From Dyella tabacisoli (GTDB taxonomy: Bacteria; Pseudomonadota; Gammaproteobacteria; Xanthomonadales; Rhodanobacteraceae): 64,000 bases of DNA. Made by a program: the position numbers and the translations under genes. The number at the start of each line of letters is the position of its first letter. Position 1 is the first letter of the stretch. The notes below the pieces were generated by a model, which saw only the letters and a list, made by a program, of their open reading frames with translations, did not search any database and was not told the origin of the DNA. The DNA lies in NCBI RefSeq assembly GCF_003350925.1, contig NZ_KZ857183.1:62001-126000 (forward strand), read 5' to 3'. Below are positions 34,801-41,122 of the stretch, piece after piece.

Positions 34801-36772
34801 ACGCTGCTACTTGATGGCATATGTTGCGGTGTTCGACCATCACCCCCTTGGGCTGTCCAGTCGAACCCGAGGTGTAGATGACATAAGCGAGATGGCGCGA
34901 GGTCAGGCCGACGACTTCGGGATTATGGCTAGATGGATTGTGAATAGACGGATTGTGAATAGATCGGGCAGCCCATGGCGGGGACGCGTCATCGAGATCT
35001 AGCGTGACTAGCTCCGCAGGCCGTGCGCCCAGCACGCGTCGGCCGGACGCATCGGTCAGCACAAGCAGCGGCTGCGCGTCCTTGAGTACATAAGTCAGAC
35101 GTTCGGCGGGATAGCTCGGGTCAAGCGGCACATAGGCGCCACCGGCTTTGAGGATAGCCAGCAAACCCACGATCATGGCCAGACTGCGTTCGACGCACAG
35201 TGCAACACGATCGTCGGGACGCACGCCAAAGGCAATAAGGTGATGGGCAAGGCAATTGGCCTGCGCGTTGAGCCCGGCATAAGTGAGCGATTCGCCGCCG
35301 TATACAACAGCAACGGCATGCGGCCTATGCGCTACTTGTTGCTGAAATAATTCGTGGGTGCAGATGTTGTTGGGGAAGGCAACGCTACTGGCGTTCCATG
35401 ACGCAAATTGCCGCATCTCGGCGACGGTGACGATCGGCAATGAGTCAAGAGGGCTGCGCGGGTTCGACAATAGCTCATCCATGAATTGGGTGAACCGATC
35501 CTCAAGCCCGCCAACCTCTTCATCGTTGAAATACGATCGACTAAAGATCAAATGCATCGTCGTCTCTTGTCGATGCAAATTATCTCTGATGCACAGTCTT
35601 AAAGGCGTGCTCTCATGGTCATTCGTGCACTTCACGGCGAAAGCGGGGGTACTCCCGAAGAGCAATGCGTCTCCACCGTGTTCGTAGGACATGGACAAAT
35701 CATAAATATGAGACCGATGGCTCTTGAATAATTCGAGAGCCTTATTCAACTCCCCGATCGGGAATCTCTGATGTCGGTAATCCTGCCTTAGCGCAGGGGT
35801 GATGGCGCCAAGCAGATCGACGAACGATCCGCCTTTGTCAAAGCGCAACCTCATCGGCATCACATTAGTGAACATTCCTGAGGTTTTTCTGGATGCCGCA
35901 TCCTTTCGATTAAGCACGGACATCCCGATGACCAGCTCGTCGCGTTGTTCAAGCCTCAAGAAAAACGCATAAAACAAGCCAAGCATGACTTGAAATCGTG
36001 TCGATTGATGCTCGGCAGCCAGTGCGTTTATTTTTTCATCGAAATCACGAGAAAGATGCCAACTACGTTCGCCACTGGCTGTCTGGCTCGTGAAATGTCC
36101 TTGATGTCGCGGCGACAGCAGGGGCTCGGGAACATCGCCATATGTATTGAGCCAGTAAGCCTTGTCTTGATCGAATTGCTTTGATTTTAGATATTTTCGA
36201 TCCGACTCAAGGAATCCGGCATAGGAAGGTGCATTGGGGTCAGACGCATCTTTTCTTTCCAGCGCGCTATATATATTAGCCAAAGATTGGGAAATCAAAT
36301 CCACGGACCAGCCATCTGCAACCAGGTGATGCGTGCATAGAAACCAATAAAAACGGTCATCGCCCAGCTTTATAAGCGCACACCGAAAAAGAGGGCGCCC
36401 AATGAGCTGAAATGGAATATTAATATGTTCATGCATCCATGCCGTTGCATCGTCGTGCGCCGCAACGCGGCCGGAAAAATCCAGAAATGCCATAGAAACA
36501 GGTACTTCCTGCGCCATATACTGCCCAGGAACATCGTCTCCACGCTCTACGAGAATAATTCTGAGCGAGTCATGCATCTTGACGACAAGATTCAATGCTC
36601 GCTCGAAATTAACAATGTCCAATGCACCAGAAAAATCAAGATATCCACCCAGGTTATAAGTTGGGGCGTCTCCCTTCATTAATTGGTCATGGTAGATATC
36701 TAACTGTGGACTTGAAAGTAGGTGAATATCCACGGTCTGCGACAACGATTTACTCAAGTCTTCGAATAGCAT
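25898..36772 (-). CDS. Three-module nonribosomal peptide synthetase with terminal thioester reductase
   Basis: A protein of 3,624 residues, order C-A-T-C-A-T-C-A-T-R. Condensation motifs HHLVADG near 151 and HHIVADG near 1224 and 2305. Adenylation motifs YTSGSTGxPKG near 634, 1710 and 2785. Carrier LGGHSL near 1027, 2108 and 3189, each with the Ser that carries phosphopantetheine. The reductase has GATGFLG near 3271 and Tyr/Lys in YAQSK near 3430, so release should be reductive, to an aldehyde or alcohol. By-eye specificity codes: A1 DMENIGAVN (ornithine-like), A2 DVQFIAHVV (proline), A3 DAFTIAAVC (aromatic, phenylalanine-like). No epimerisation domain, TE, MbtH, PPTase or exporter is adjacent. 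An N-terminal C domain suggests an acylated or upstream-loaded starter. The first 1.4 kb is AT-richer. Confidence 0.93.
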   Translation of the reverse strand: MLFEDLSKSLSQTVDIHLLSSPQLDIYHDQLMKGDAPTYNLGGYLDFSGALDIVNFERALNLVVKMHDSLRIILVERGDDVPGQYMAQEVPVSMAFLDFSGRVAAHDDATAWMHEHINIPFQLIGRPLFRCALIKLGDDRFYWFLCTHHLVADGWSVDLISQSLANIYSALERKDASDPNAPSYAGFLESDRKYLKSKQFDQDKAYWLNTYGDVPEPLLSPRHQGHFTSQTASGERSWHLSRDFDEKINALAAEHQSTRFQVMLGLFYAFFLRLEQRDELVIGMSVLNRKDAASRKTSGMFTNVMPMRLRFDKGGSFVDLLGAITPALRQDYRHQRFPIGELNKALELFKSHRSHIYDLSMSYEHGGDALLFGSTPAFAVKCTNDHESTPLRLCIRDNLHRQETTMHLIFSRSYFNDEEVGGLEDRFTQFMDELLSNPRSPLDSLPIVTVAEMRQFASWNASSVAFPNNICTHELFQQQVAHRPHAVAVVYGGESLTYAGLNAQANCLAHHLIAFGVRPDDRVALCVERSLAMIVGLLAILKAGGAYVPLDPSYPAERLTYVLKDAQPLLVLTDASGRRVLGARPAELVTLDLDDASPPWAARSIHNPSIHNPSSHNPEVVGLTSRHLAYVIYTSGSTGQPKGVMVEHRNICHQVAALQRAYRLHAEDRLLQFASLAFDMSVEDIFSALLTGATLVLRTDQCLSSPAAFAAFCVEHQLTSLNLPSTFWAQLALAQPELELPLSLRQVISGGDAMSLSAISAWLGRSGHRPQLFNAYGPTEATVNATLLHVEQALHVSSIGRPLSNTQAYLLDGGGQPVPLGAVGELYVGGAGVARGYFNRPQLTAERFPVDPFSSIPGARMYRTGDLARYLPDGNIEFLGRNDNQVKIRGFRIELGEIEARLADHPAVSEAVVLAVGEGHDKRLVAYVVAQPQAVDPSSLVGTWRAHLAAELPEYMVPAAFVRLDAFPLTLNGKLDRKALPDPDDQAFAHRAYEPPHGEIEIALAALWRELLGVERIGRHDHFFELGGHSLIAIRLLGRVGQIFDTTLPLVRLFNYPTLAGLAGAIVARRKDGRRYPELPPILPVARVETVPLSYAQQRLWFMAQLDNASATYHISLVLHLDGALDSHVLRRSLDRLLARHEALRTVFLSIDGDPRAALLPANTPFPLAEYDLRGVLDADALLARYTDEYAHGPFDLERGPLIRAGLVRLSDRRHTLLLSMHHIVADGWSINLLAREVSALYVAYSQLRADPLPPLPVQYPDYAGWQRSALTSERLQGQVDYWRDALRGVPDLLGLPTDRPRPPRQSFAGAVLPLRIDPLLTGNLKHLCRQLGVSLFMLLTAAWASVLARLSGQDDVLIGTLSANRGQREIEPLIGFFVSTLALRLDVSGEPDTGELLIRVRQTILAAQENQDLPFEQVVEIARPSRRLDHSPLFQVLFAWQSNDKSSFDLPGIEVRQADMSLDWIRYDLELHLYEKDDVVVGGLGYSTALFDQASIERHGGYLMTMLNAMVANPRLSLKQVSLPGPGEQALLDRWKDTGAAYPQESCVHRLFERQVARSPQAIALIYGEQRLSYAQLNAQANQWARHLRALGIGADRCADQRVALCAERGFDMVAGLLAILKAGACYVPLDPSYPSERLRQILAEADAELVLGDAAGRDAIGAQVLAQHRVLELDALARRCSELAQDDLASPHEPSPDDLAYVIYTSGSTGTPKGVAMPHRPLSNLVHWQQQEAERSGVPAPRTLQFAALGFDVAFQEIFSSLCIGASLVLVDGQTRLQFDKLIEVLHRQRVQRVFLPYIALQTLAETVDDAPGDDVGLLPDLRDVIVAGEQLRLTAQIQRLFKRLPACRLHNHYGPTETHVVTAQTLTPEAIAESPSHVPIGRPIANSRAYLLDRYGLHVPLGAIGELHIGGIGIARGYLGRPGLTAQRFLSDPFAAHSGARMYRTGDLARYLPDGRLVFVGRNDHQVKVRGFRIELGEIEARLAEHPSVRECAVVARNDARGDMSLVAYVVPLGCSNGLAATLHAHLGNVLPAYMVPAAFVVLDSIPLTAHGKLDRDVLPAPTEQAFARALYEPPQGRVETELAGLWQTLLGLTQVSRHDHFFELGGHSLIAVRLLSRISHAFGVVLPLVTLFAQPVLRDLAKVLAERLAQASESAYATIPPVPREKRLPLSYAQQRLWFLAQLDGESATYHIPLTVRLDGALDVGAMRSALNSLFARHESLRTVFIAEHGQPHAELLAVDAGLMLREHDLSRQPDVEAAQRRLLAEERNRPFDLAGGPLIRASLVRLDECRHVFLLTLHHIVADGWSLGILARELGTCYAASIRSHEHSLPPLPIQYADYVDWERKWLTGEYLAGQAAYWRGQLAGAPALLELPTDRPRPVRQSFVGAFLPLTIDRTLTRDLKRLGQRHGVTLFMMVLAAWAVVLSRLAGQQDVLIGTPAAGRGRQELEPLIGFFVNTLALRIDLTARHDTASLLALVRQLALDAQAQQELPFEQVVDIARVPRRIDRTPLVQVLFAWQSHDEGKLELPGILVEPILGEFDWVKFDLELILNEVDGTIQGGLNYASELFDRETINRHAGYLQNVLAAMVADDSRPISQIPMLSTAEQQMLLENWNRTETPYSDQLCMHELVERWAREAPQATALVGEEGRLSYAQLNAQANRLAHYLIGLGVRPDQRIALCVEKGLAMFVGLLGILKAGAAYVPLDPAYASARLDHILCDAAPNLLLCDDSGRAALGAAVLASVDVLDLADASAWIDSPADDPKIAGLSSRHLAYIIYTSGSTGTPKGVMVEHHGVINLALSLVDRLGVTARSRVSQFASLGFDASVFESAMAFAAGAALYLPSVVERQSPSAFIAFIGRCQITHATVPPAFLQGVAETPQWTHRPVLILAGEAPSPGLLKAWIRHATLANAYGPTEITVCASVWVCPDDSKPDAPRPDDPRPDSPSELLSVPIGRPLANTRMYLLDEHGLPVPRGSIGELYIGGVGVSRGYLNRAELTAERFLPDPFDGRADARMYRSGDLARYLPDGNLVFLGRNDHQVKLRGFRIELGEIEAHLATHPAVRENAVLAREDRPGDARLVAYVVADRADADHADDDLAATLRDYLGTRLPEYMIPAAFVALACLPLTANGKVDRKALPAPDEQALVRRAYEPPYGKTEIALAALWRELLGVERIGRHDHFFELGGHSLLVVQLAARMREIFERAVAVHEMFRYPVLKDMANLLLATVEPVMPPTLDLSAEIVLDEAIRASAPVQYRARPQHILLTGATGFLGAFLLSSLLKRTRATVHCLIRCTDAVEGRFKLDANMRLLGLTDYDRARVAVIPGDFSRPLLGLSEDQFNHLAHLIEVIYHNGAWVNSLHTYASLKAANVLGTQEVLRLAAKGTPKHIHHISTLSTIPAVESAGAEITTEAQLTEHWPGLASGYAQSKWVAERLLRIGGERGIPFTIYRPTHIGGASSSGASNASDTWSLFMDACLILERVPMLETSINSLPVDYMGDCIVELSLREGMHGKSLNLANPQSFMLSELTRQIAAVEPAVERIDYRQWRRLCSEHPATRRLASVMPAELSVPSTAEAAPARIDLSNAVIELSREGMPYPSMTADLLRKYVVWRHRLCVQPA
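27927..27986 (-). repeat. 15-base tandem repeat in the third NRPS module
   Basis: Four imperfect 15-base units (such as CTATCAGGCCTGGGG) encode a Pro-Asp-rich pentapeptide repeat (P-x-P-x-D type) in the A3 domain between the YGPTE core and GRPLANT. Frame-neutral expansion of a surface loop. Confidence 0.75.
34932..34961 (-). repeat. 15-base tandem repeat in the first NRPS module
   Basis: Two near-identical 15-base units (GATGGATTGTGAATA, then GACGGATTGTGAATA), with a third degenerate unit before them, encode a repeated SIHNP pentapeptide ahead of the A1 nucleotide-binding loop. Confidence 0.7.
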
Positions 36773-36962
36773 GCTGCCGCTCTTTCTTGATCGTTGAGCG
36801 CATGATACAGACCCTGAAAATCGTCATCGTGACCATCTTCTCGATGCGGACTGGTCGACGAGATCCATCGAAACGATCGCTCGCATCCGCCGCAAATCAG
36901 GCAAGGAAGTACGACCAGTCGCCTCGACAGCCTCACGTCAGCTTGCTAAACGTAAAGCTCGA

Positions 36963-37322
36963 CTAGGCATCCGGGTGCGGGGCATCCATGATTTGATACG
37001 TCGTGCATTCGCCGTCGCCCGCCACCTCCATAAAGCGCCGCGCACCGTCTATGGCCGCTTCGCGTGAGGAATAGTTGAGCATCGCGAATCCACCAATCAG
37101 TTCTTTCGACTCCAAATAAGGACCGTCGATGACGCTCGTATTGCCATCCGTGCGGCGTACGACGACCCCGGCATCGGCAAGCGGCAAGAACCCGCCACCG
37201 CTGATGTATTCGCCACGCGTGATCGAATCCTCCATGAACTTCTTCATCGTTTCCTGCTGCTCGGCTGACTGAGTCCCGTGGTTTGTCTTCGGATCGGGGA
37301 TGTAAATGGCGAAATATTTCAT
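36963..37322 (-). CDS. YciI/DGPF domain protein
   Basis: A protein of 119 residues from ATG 37322 (MKYFAIYIPDP), chosen because AGGAGCC precedes it; the open frame further upstream lacks family resemblance. The signature is SVIDGPYLESKELIGGF. The family has a ferredoxin-like fold and an unsettled role. It is on the NRPS strand, 190 bases upstream of it, but a gap without a clear promoter leaves co-transcription open. It is related to the 18762-19118 protein but not closely. Confidence 0.88.
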   Translation of the reverse strand: MKYFAIYIPDPKTNHGTQSAEQQETMKKFMEDSITRGEYISGGGFLPLADAGVVVRRTDGNTSVIDGPYLESKELIGGFAMLNYSSREAAIDGARRFMEVAGDGECTTYQIMDAPHPDA

Positions 37323-37702
37323 ATCAATGGCTCCTGATGTCTGCCCGAAGGCTGTTCGCGGCATGCTTCGAGCATGCCGCTCGTCGGTCGCCGAACCTGC
37401 ATATTTTCGGCTCTCAATCAATGCGACGAACGGCGGAGCCGGAAATCGACATGCGGACAAAGAATATTTCGCCATGGCCGGATCTATCGTGGATCATTGA
37501 TCCGGTGGAGGTAGGACACTGCTGCTGGATTCAATCAAGACCTTTCCGGGAAGCTGGTAGTGCCTGCTTACGTCAAACCTGTGTTTGTGGCATCGTGCGA
37601 TCCATTCATAGCAGGATGGGCTCGCTCGTAGGCACGGATATACCATCGAGCAACCTATCTTGCGGCAACGGCGACCGTATGCGGCACAAGGAAATTTCGC
37701 CA
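37323..37702. other. Divergent intergenic region without a supported gene
   Basis: About 380 bases between the YciI gene and the nitroreductase-like gene. The plus frame of the latter is open back to 37283, but it shows no homology and would overlap the YciI gene, so I read it as non-coding. It must hold both promoters. I see no terminator or striking repeat. Confidence 0.5.
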
Positions 37703-38746
37703 ATGACTGGCACAGCAGCAGACAGCTTCACCCTTTGGCACAGCATCCTTTCCATTGCCAGGCACGCACCGTCTCCGCATAACGTTCAGCCCTGGCGGGT
37801 CCAACTCATCTCCAGTCATCGTGCCGAACTCTTCATCGACGGCATACGCACACTGCCCAATGAAGATACGCAGGGCTCGTTTCTTATCTCCGCCATGGGC
37901 ATGTTCATCGAGGCGATCGACCTGCTCGCCATCCCGCACGGCCTGCGCCTAGAGGCGAAACTCCACCGTACCCCGACCGAGTTCGCCGAACTCGTCTCCC
38001 GCCCTACTCCGCCGGGATTGATTTCTTTCGCCAGTATCGAGCTCATTCCCTCCACCGAAGTTCGAGACAGCTACCCGCCCGAACTTTTTCTCGCCCGCCG
38101 AACCTCGCGCATTTCCCTTCGTCCCATTCCGGTTCCGGCATCGACGATCGCACCACTTGCCAGGCTGGCCGAAGCTTGGGGCCATCGCTATACCCACGTT
38201 ACTGATTCGAAAGACCTTGAGCTCATGCTTGCTCACAATATCGATGCGATCTTTCACGACATGAATGTCCCTCATTATCGCGACGAGATAACGGCCTGGT
38301 TCCGCTTCACCAAGCGCGCGGCCGCCGGACATAGCGACGGTCTGGACTGGCGCTGCATGAACATTTCCCGCGTCGAGTTCTGGCTTTCCGCCAAATTTTC
38401 GAAAATCCTTCTATTTGCGCCTACTCGCGGCTTTCTCAAACGACGTTACCGGCAACAGCTCGGCCACGTTCCCGCTATCGGCATCCTTAGCGGGGACTTC
38501 TTCAATCCAGAGAACGCCATTGCCTCTGGCCGTTTCCTGCTCCGCTTCTGGCTGGAGCTGACACGCCTAGGCCTCTACCTGCATCCCTACGGCAACCTTG
38601 TCACGAATCCGCAGGCTGCCGCCTGGCTCGAAAACCGCACCCAGGTCCCCAACGCCTGGCTCGTTTTCAAAGTCGGATATTCGGACGAGCCACCGCTCAG
38701 CCATCGCCGAGCGCTTTCCGACATCTTGGTCTCATCAACGCATTGA
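37703..38746 (+). CDS. Nitroreductase-like flavoprotein (Acg-type)
   Basis: A protein of 347 residues from ATG 37703 (MTGTAADSFTLWHSIL), with AAGGAAATTTC before it; an ATG at 37679 is possible. ARHAPSPHNVQPWRV is the FMN-contact motif of nitroreductases (S-x-x-N-x-Q-P-W). The two-lobed length of about 350 matches the Acg-like branch, in which a second degenerate half follows. LARRTSRISLRPIP is another family mark. It ends nine bases before a PaaK/CapK-like gene, so the pair is an operon. Redox substrate unknown. Confidence 0.75.
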   Translation: MTGTAADSFTLWHSILSIARHAPSPHNVQPWRVQLISSHRAELFIDGIRTLPNEDTQGSFLISAMGMFIEAIDLLAIPHGLRLEAKLHRTPTEFAELVSRPTPPGLISFASIELIPSTEVRDSYPPELFLARRTSRISLRPIPVPASTIAPLARLAEAWGHRYTHVTDSKDLELMLAHNIDAIFHDMNVPHYRDEITAWFRFTKRAAAGHSDGLDWRCMNISRVEFWLSAKFSKILLFAPTRGFLKRRYRQQLGHVPAIGILSGDFFNPENAIASGRFLLRFWLELTRLGLYLHPYGNLVTNPQAAAWLENRTQVPNAWLVFKVGYSDEPPLSHRRALSDILVSSTH

Positions 38747-38754
38747 GGACCCCC

Positions 38755-40245
38755 ATGAATACCCTTTACCGCGTTTATCTTGAGATTGTGCTCAGCACGC
38801 TTTGGTTTCTCCGCCGCATCATCAGCGTCGATGGCCGAATCTATGCCTTTCTCAACGCCCCGATGTTCCAGCCATACCTTGCAGGCGTCGGCCGCATGCG
38901 GGCTCACGCCGCCTTCCTCAAGGCCCAGGCTACTTGCCCTGCCTATGCGCAATTTCTGCAAGCGGAGGGTTACCGCCCCCAGGGCAAGTGGCGCCTTGCC
39001 GACCTGCCTGTCATGACCAAGGAAAATTACGTCAAGCGCTACTCCATCGAGCAGCGTTGCTACGGGGGCGCTATCCCGCGCGCAGGCGTCGTTATCGACG
39101 AGTCATCCGGCTCCACCGGCCAGCCCAACAATTGGATACGCAGTGCCGCGGAGCGCGACGACGTCAAACGCATCCTCCAGCTCAACTATCAGCTCGTCTT
39201 CCGTGACTCGGGCAAAATCCTTCTCAACTGCTTCGCCCTCGGTCCTTGGGCTACGGGCATGAACGTTTCCATGTCTCTCGTCGATGTCGGCATCCTCAAA
39301 TCCATCGGCCCCGACAAGATCAAGCTCATCAACACCCTCAAGCTCTTTGGACCCGGCTACCAGTACCTCATCTTCGGCTACCCGCCTTTCATCAGATCAT
39401 TCGTTGACGAGTCCGATCTCGATCTATCCCTTTACCACATCGATTTCATTGTCGGCGGCGAGGGACTTTCCGAGGGACTTCGCACCCATCTGCTACAGAA
39501 ATCCAGTTCGGTCGTTTCCTCCTATGGTGCGTCCGATCTCGAAATCAACATCGGCGTCGAAACTCCGACCACCGTCAACCTGCGTCGACTGTTGCTCGAT
39601 CGCCCGGCGCTGTGCCGCGAACTTTTTGGTCGCGATACACCGCCCATGATTTTCCAATACAACGCGCTGGACTATGTGATTGAGACGAATGCAGATGGAG
39701 AGCTATTAATCACCATTGGCCGTCAATCCGGCGCAGCCCCGAAAATTCGCTACAACATCCGTGACTCCGGCGGCACCTATACATTTCGGAATCTCGCCGC
39801 TCGCCTCGCCGCGCACAAGGTCGACCTTGCCGCGCTCGCCGGCCGCACTAGCCGTTTTCCGATTCTTTTCGTCTATGGCCGCAACGACTCAAGCGTCCCC
39901 TTCTACGGCGCCAAAGTCTTTCCTTCGGATATCGAACAGATTCTCTCTTTCACTCCGGCTTTGCAGAGCGCCGTAAGTACATTTCAGCTGGCCGTGTCCG
40001 AAGACCAACACCTTACCAGCCACCTTCACCTTCACCTTGAGCGTAGCCTCAACAGCCAGCACACACTCCCCGACGCCATCCAACTCCATAGCGAAATTTT
40101 CGAGGGCCTCAAGCGTGTCAATCAAGATTTTCGCGAAGTCTCTCGACTCTTCGAGCCGAATCAGCTGATGATTCAACTCCACGAGCACGACACGGGACCT
40201 TTCCACGGCCGCGATATTCGTATCAAGAACAAATATATCGCTTGA
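38755..40245 (+). CDS. PaaK/CapK-like adenylate-forming enzyme
   Basis: A protein of 496 residues from ATG 38755 (MNTLYRVYLEIVLSTLWFL), with GAGGACCCCC before it. The nucleotide loop is DESSGSTGQPNNW, the SSGSTGxP motif of phenylacetate-CoA ligase-type enzymes, and VVSSYGASDLEINIG is the second ATP motif. The N-terminal 20 residues are hydrophobic and may attach it to the membrane. It resembles CapK proteins found in polysaccharide loci and enzymes activating aromatic acids. Coupling to a nitroreductase suggests an aryl or fatty acid modification pathway, which is inference. Confidence 0.82.
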   Translation: MNTLYRVYLEIVLSTLWFLRRIISVDGRIYAFLNAPMFQPYLAGVGRMRAHAAFLKAQATCPAYAQFLQAEGYRPQGKWRLADLPVMTKENYVKRYSIEQRCYGGAIPRAGVVIDESSGSTGQPNNWIRSAAERDDVKRILQLNYQLVFRDSGKILLNCFALGPWATGMNVSMSLVDVGILKSIGPDKIKLINTLKLFGPGYQYLIFGYPPFIRSFVDESDLDLSLYHIDFIVGGEGLSEGLRTHLLQKSSSVVSSYGASDLEINIGVETPTTVNLRRLLLDRPALCRELFGRDTPPMIFQYNALDYVIETNADGELLITIGRQSGAAPKIRYNIRDSGGTYTFRNLAARLAAHKVDLAALAGRTSRFPILFVYGRNDSSVPFYGAKVFPSDIEQILSFTPALQSAVSTFQLAVSEDQHLTSHLHLHLERSLNSQHTLPDAIQLHSEIFEGLKRVNQDFREVSRLFEPNQLMIQLHEHDTGPFHGRDIRIKNKYIA

Positions 40246-40298
40246 ATGGTCTGGTTCATCGCACTGAAACCTCTGTGGCGGCTCCAACGAACAAGAAA

Positions 40299-40841
40299 CT
40301 ACCGGTTACAGTTCGCGCTGAGGTACTGCCGCACCTCAGCCGAGCCCTCATCGATCTGCGCCTCAAGCTCGGCCTGCGACATGCCACTTATCGACGGGTC
40401 GGTTCGCATCTGGTTCGGGAGATTTTCTTTTCGCTGCTGGAGCCTGGTTAATAGCACCCGCTTCTGGTCGCACTCTTGTGCTTTTAGAGCCTGTAGGCGC
40501 TTCGCGTCGCCGGCAGCCGCCTCACGCTGTTCACGCAGGAGCTTTTGCATCTCGGGCGTGGCGTTTTCGCGCTGCATATTGTCGATGTCGCGCTTGAGGG
40601 AGGCGCTGTATCTGGCGCACTGTTCGGCGGTCAGCTTGGGCGAGCAGTTGGATGCGATGTCTTCGCGCGTGGGTAAGCCGATCGGCAGTTGTTTAGCGCC
40701 AGGCGGCGGCGGGGTATCCGTGTAGTGGGTGGCTCCGCTGGCATCTTTCCAGCGATAAAAGGTTTGGCCGGCTTCGCTAGTGCATGACAGCGCCAGCAGC
40801 ATGGTCAAAGCAACAAAGGCGATCGCGCGTGTAGCAGGCAT
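40299..40841 (-). CDS. DUF4124 domain-containing protein
   Basis: A protein of 180 residues with a signal peptide (MPATRAIAFVALTMLLAL, cleavage after SEAGQ). FYRWKDASGATHYTDTPPP is the hallmark of DUF4124, a small exported domain common in this lineage. The rest, about residues 60-170, is a charged coiled-coil-like helix (KRDIDNMQRENATPEMQKL). AGGGAACGACACC precedes the start. It converges with the PaaK-like gene. Function unknown; periplasmic location likely. Confidence 0.88.
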   Translation of the reverse strand: MPATRAIAFVALTMLLALSCTSEAGQTFYRWKDASGATHYTDTPPPPGAKQLPIGLPTREDIASNCSPKLTAEQCARYSASLKRDIDNMQRENATPEMQKLLREQREAAAGDAKRLQALKAQECDQKRVLLTRLQQRKENLPNQMRTDPSISGMSQAELEAQIDEGSAEVRQYLSANCNR

Positions 40842-41122
40842 GGTGTCGTTCCCTGGTGGTTGACTTGGGGAGACCGCTGTTTCACCCGATTCTGATCGTT
40901 CTGCGTAAACAACTCTGTGCTTTCGGCCAGCTTTTTAAACCGAACTCTGGCAAGTACCCTACCCCGCTTTCACCAACGACGGCACCCGGCGCTGCCGGAT
41001 AGCGTCTGACCACAGTAAAAAACCACCGCCGGAACCTCTTGCTTATGGCCTAGCTGCCGGCCGATGACTTTCGCGCTAGGCTCGGCCTGCCGGTGCGCTT
41101 GGCGCCCTACGGAAACGCAACG

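Noticed and set aside
37283-37702. N-terminal extension of the nitroreductase frame
   Set aside because: Overlaps the divergent YciI gene start and shows no homology; an ATG with a better ribosome binding site lies at 37703.
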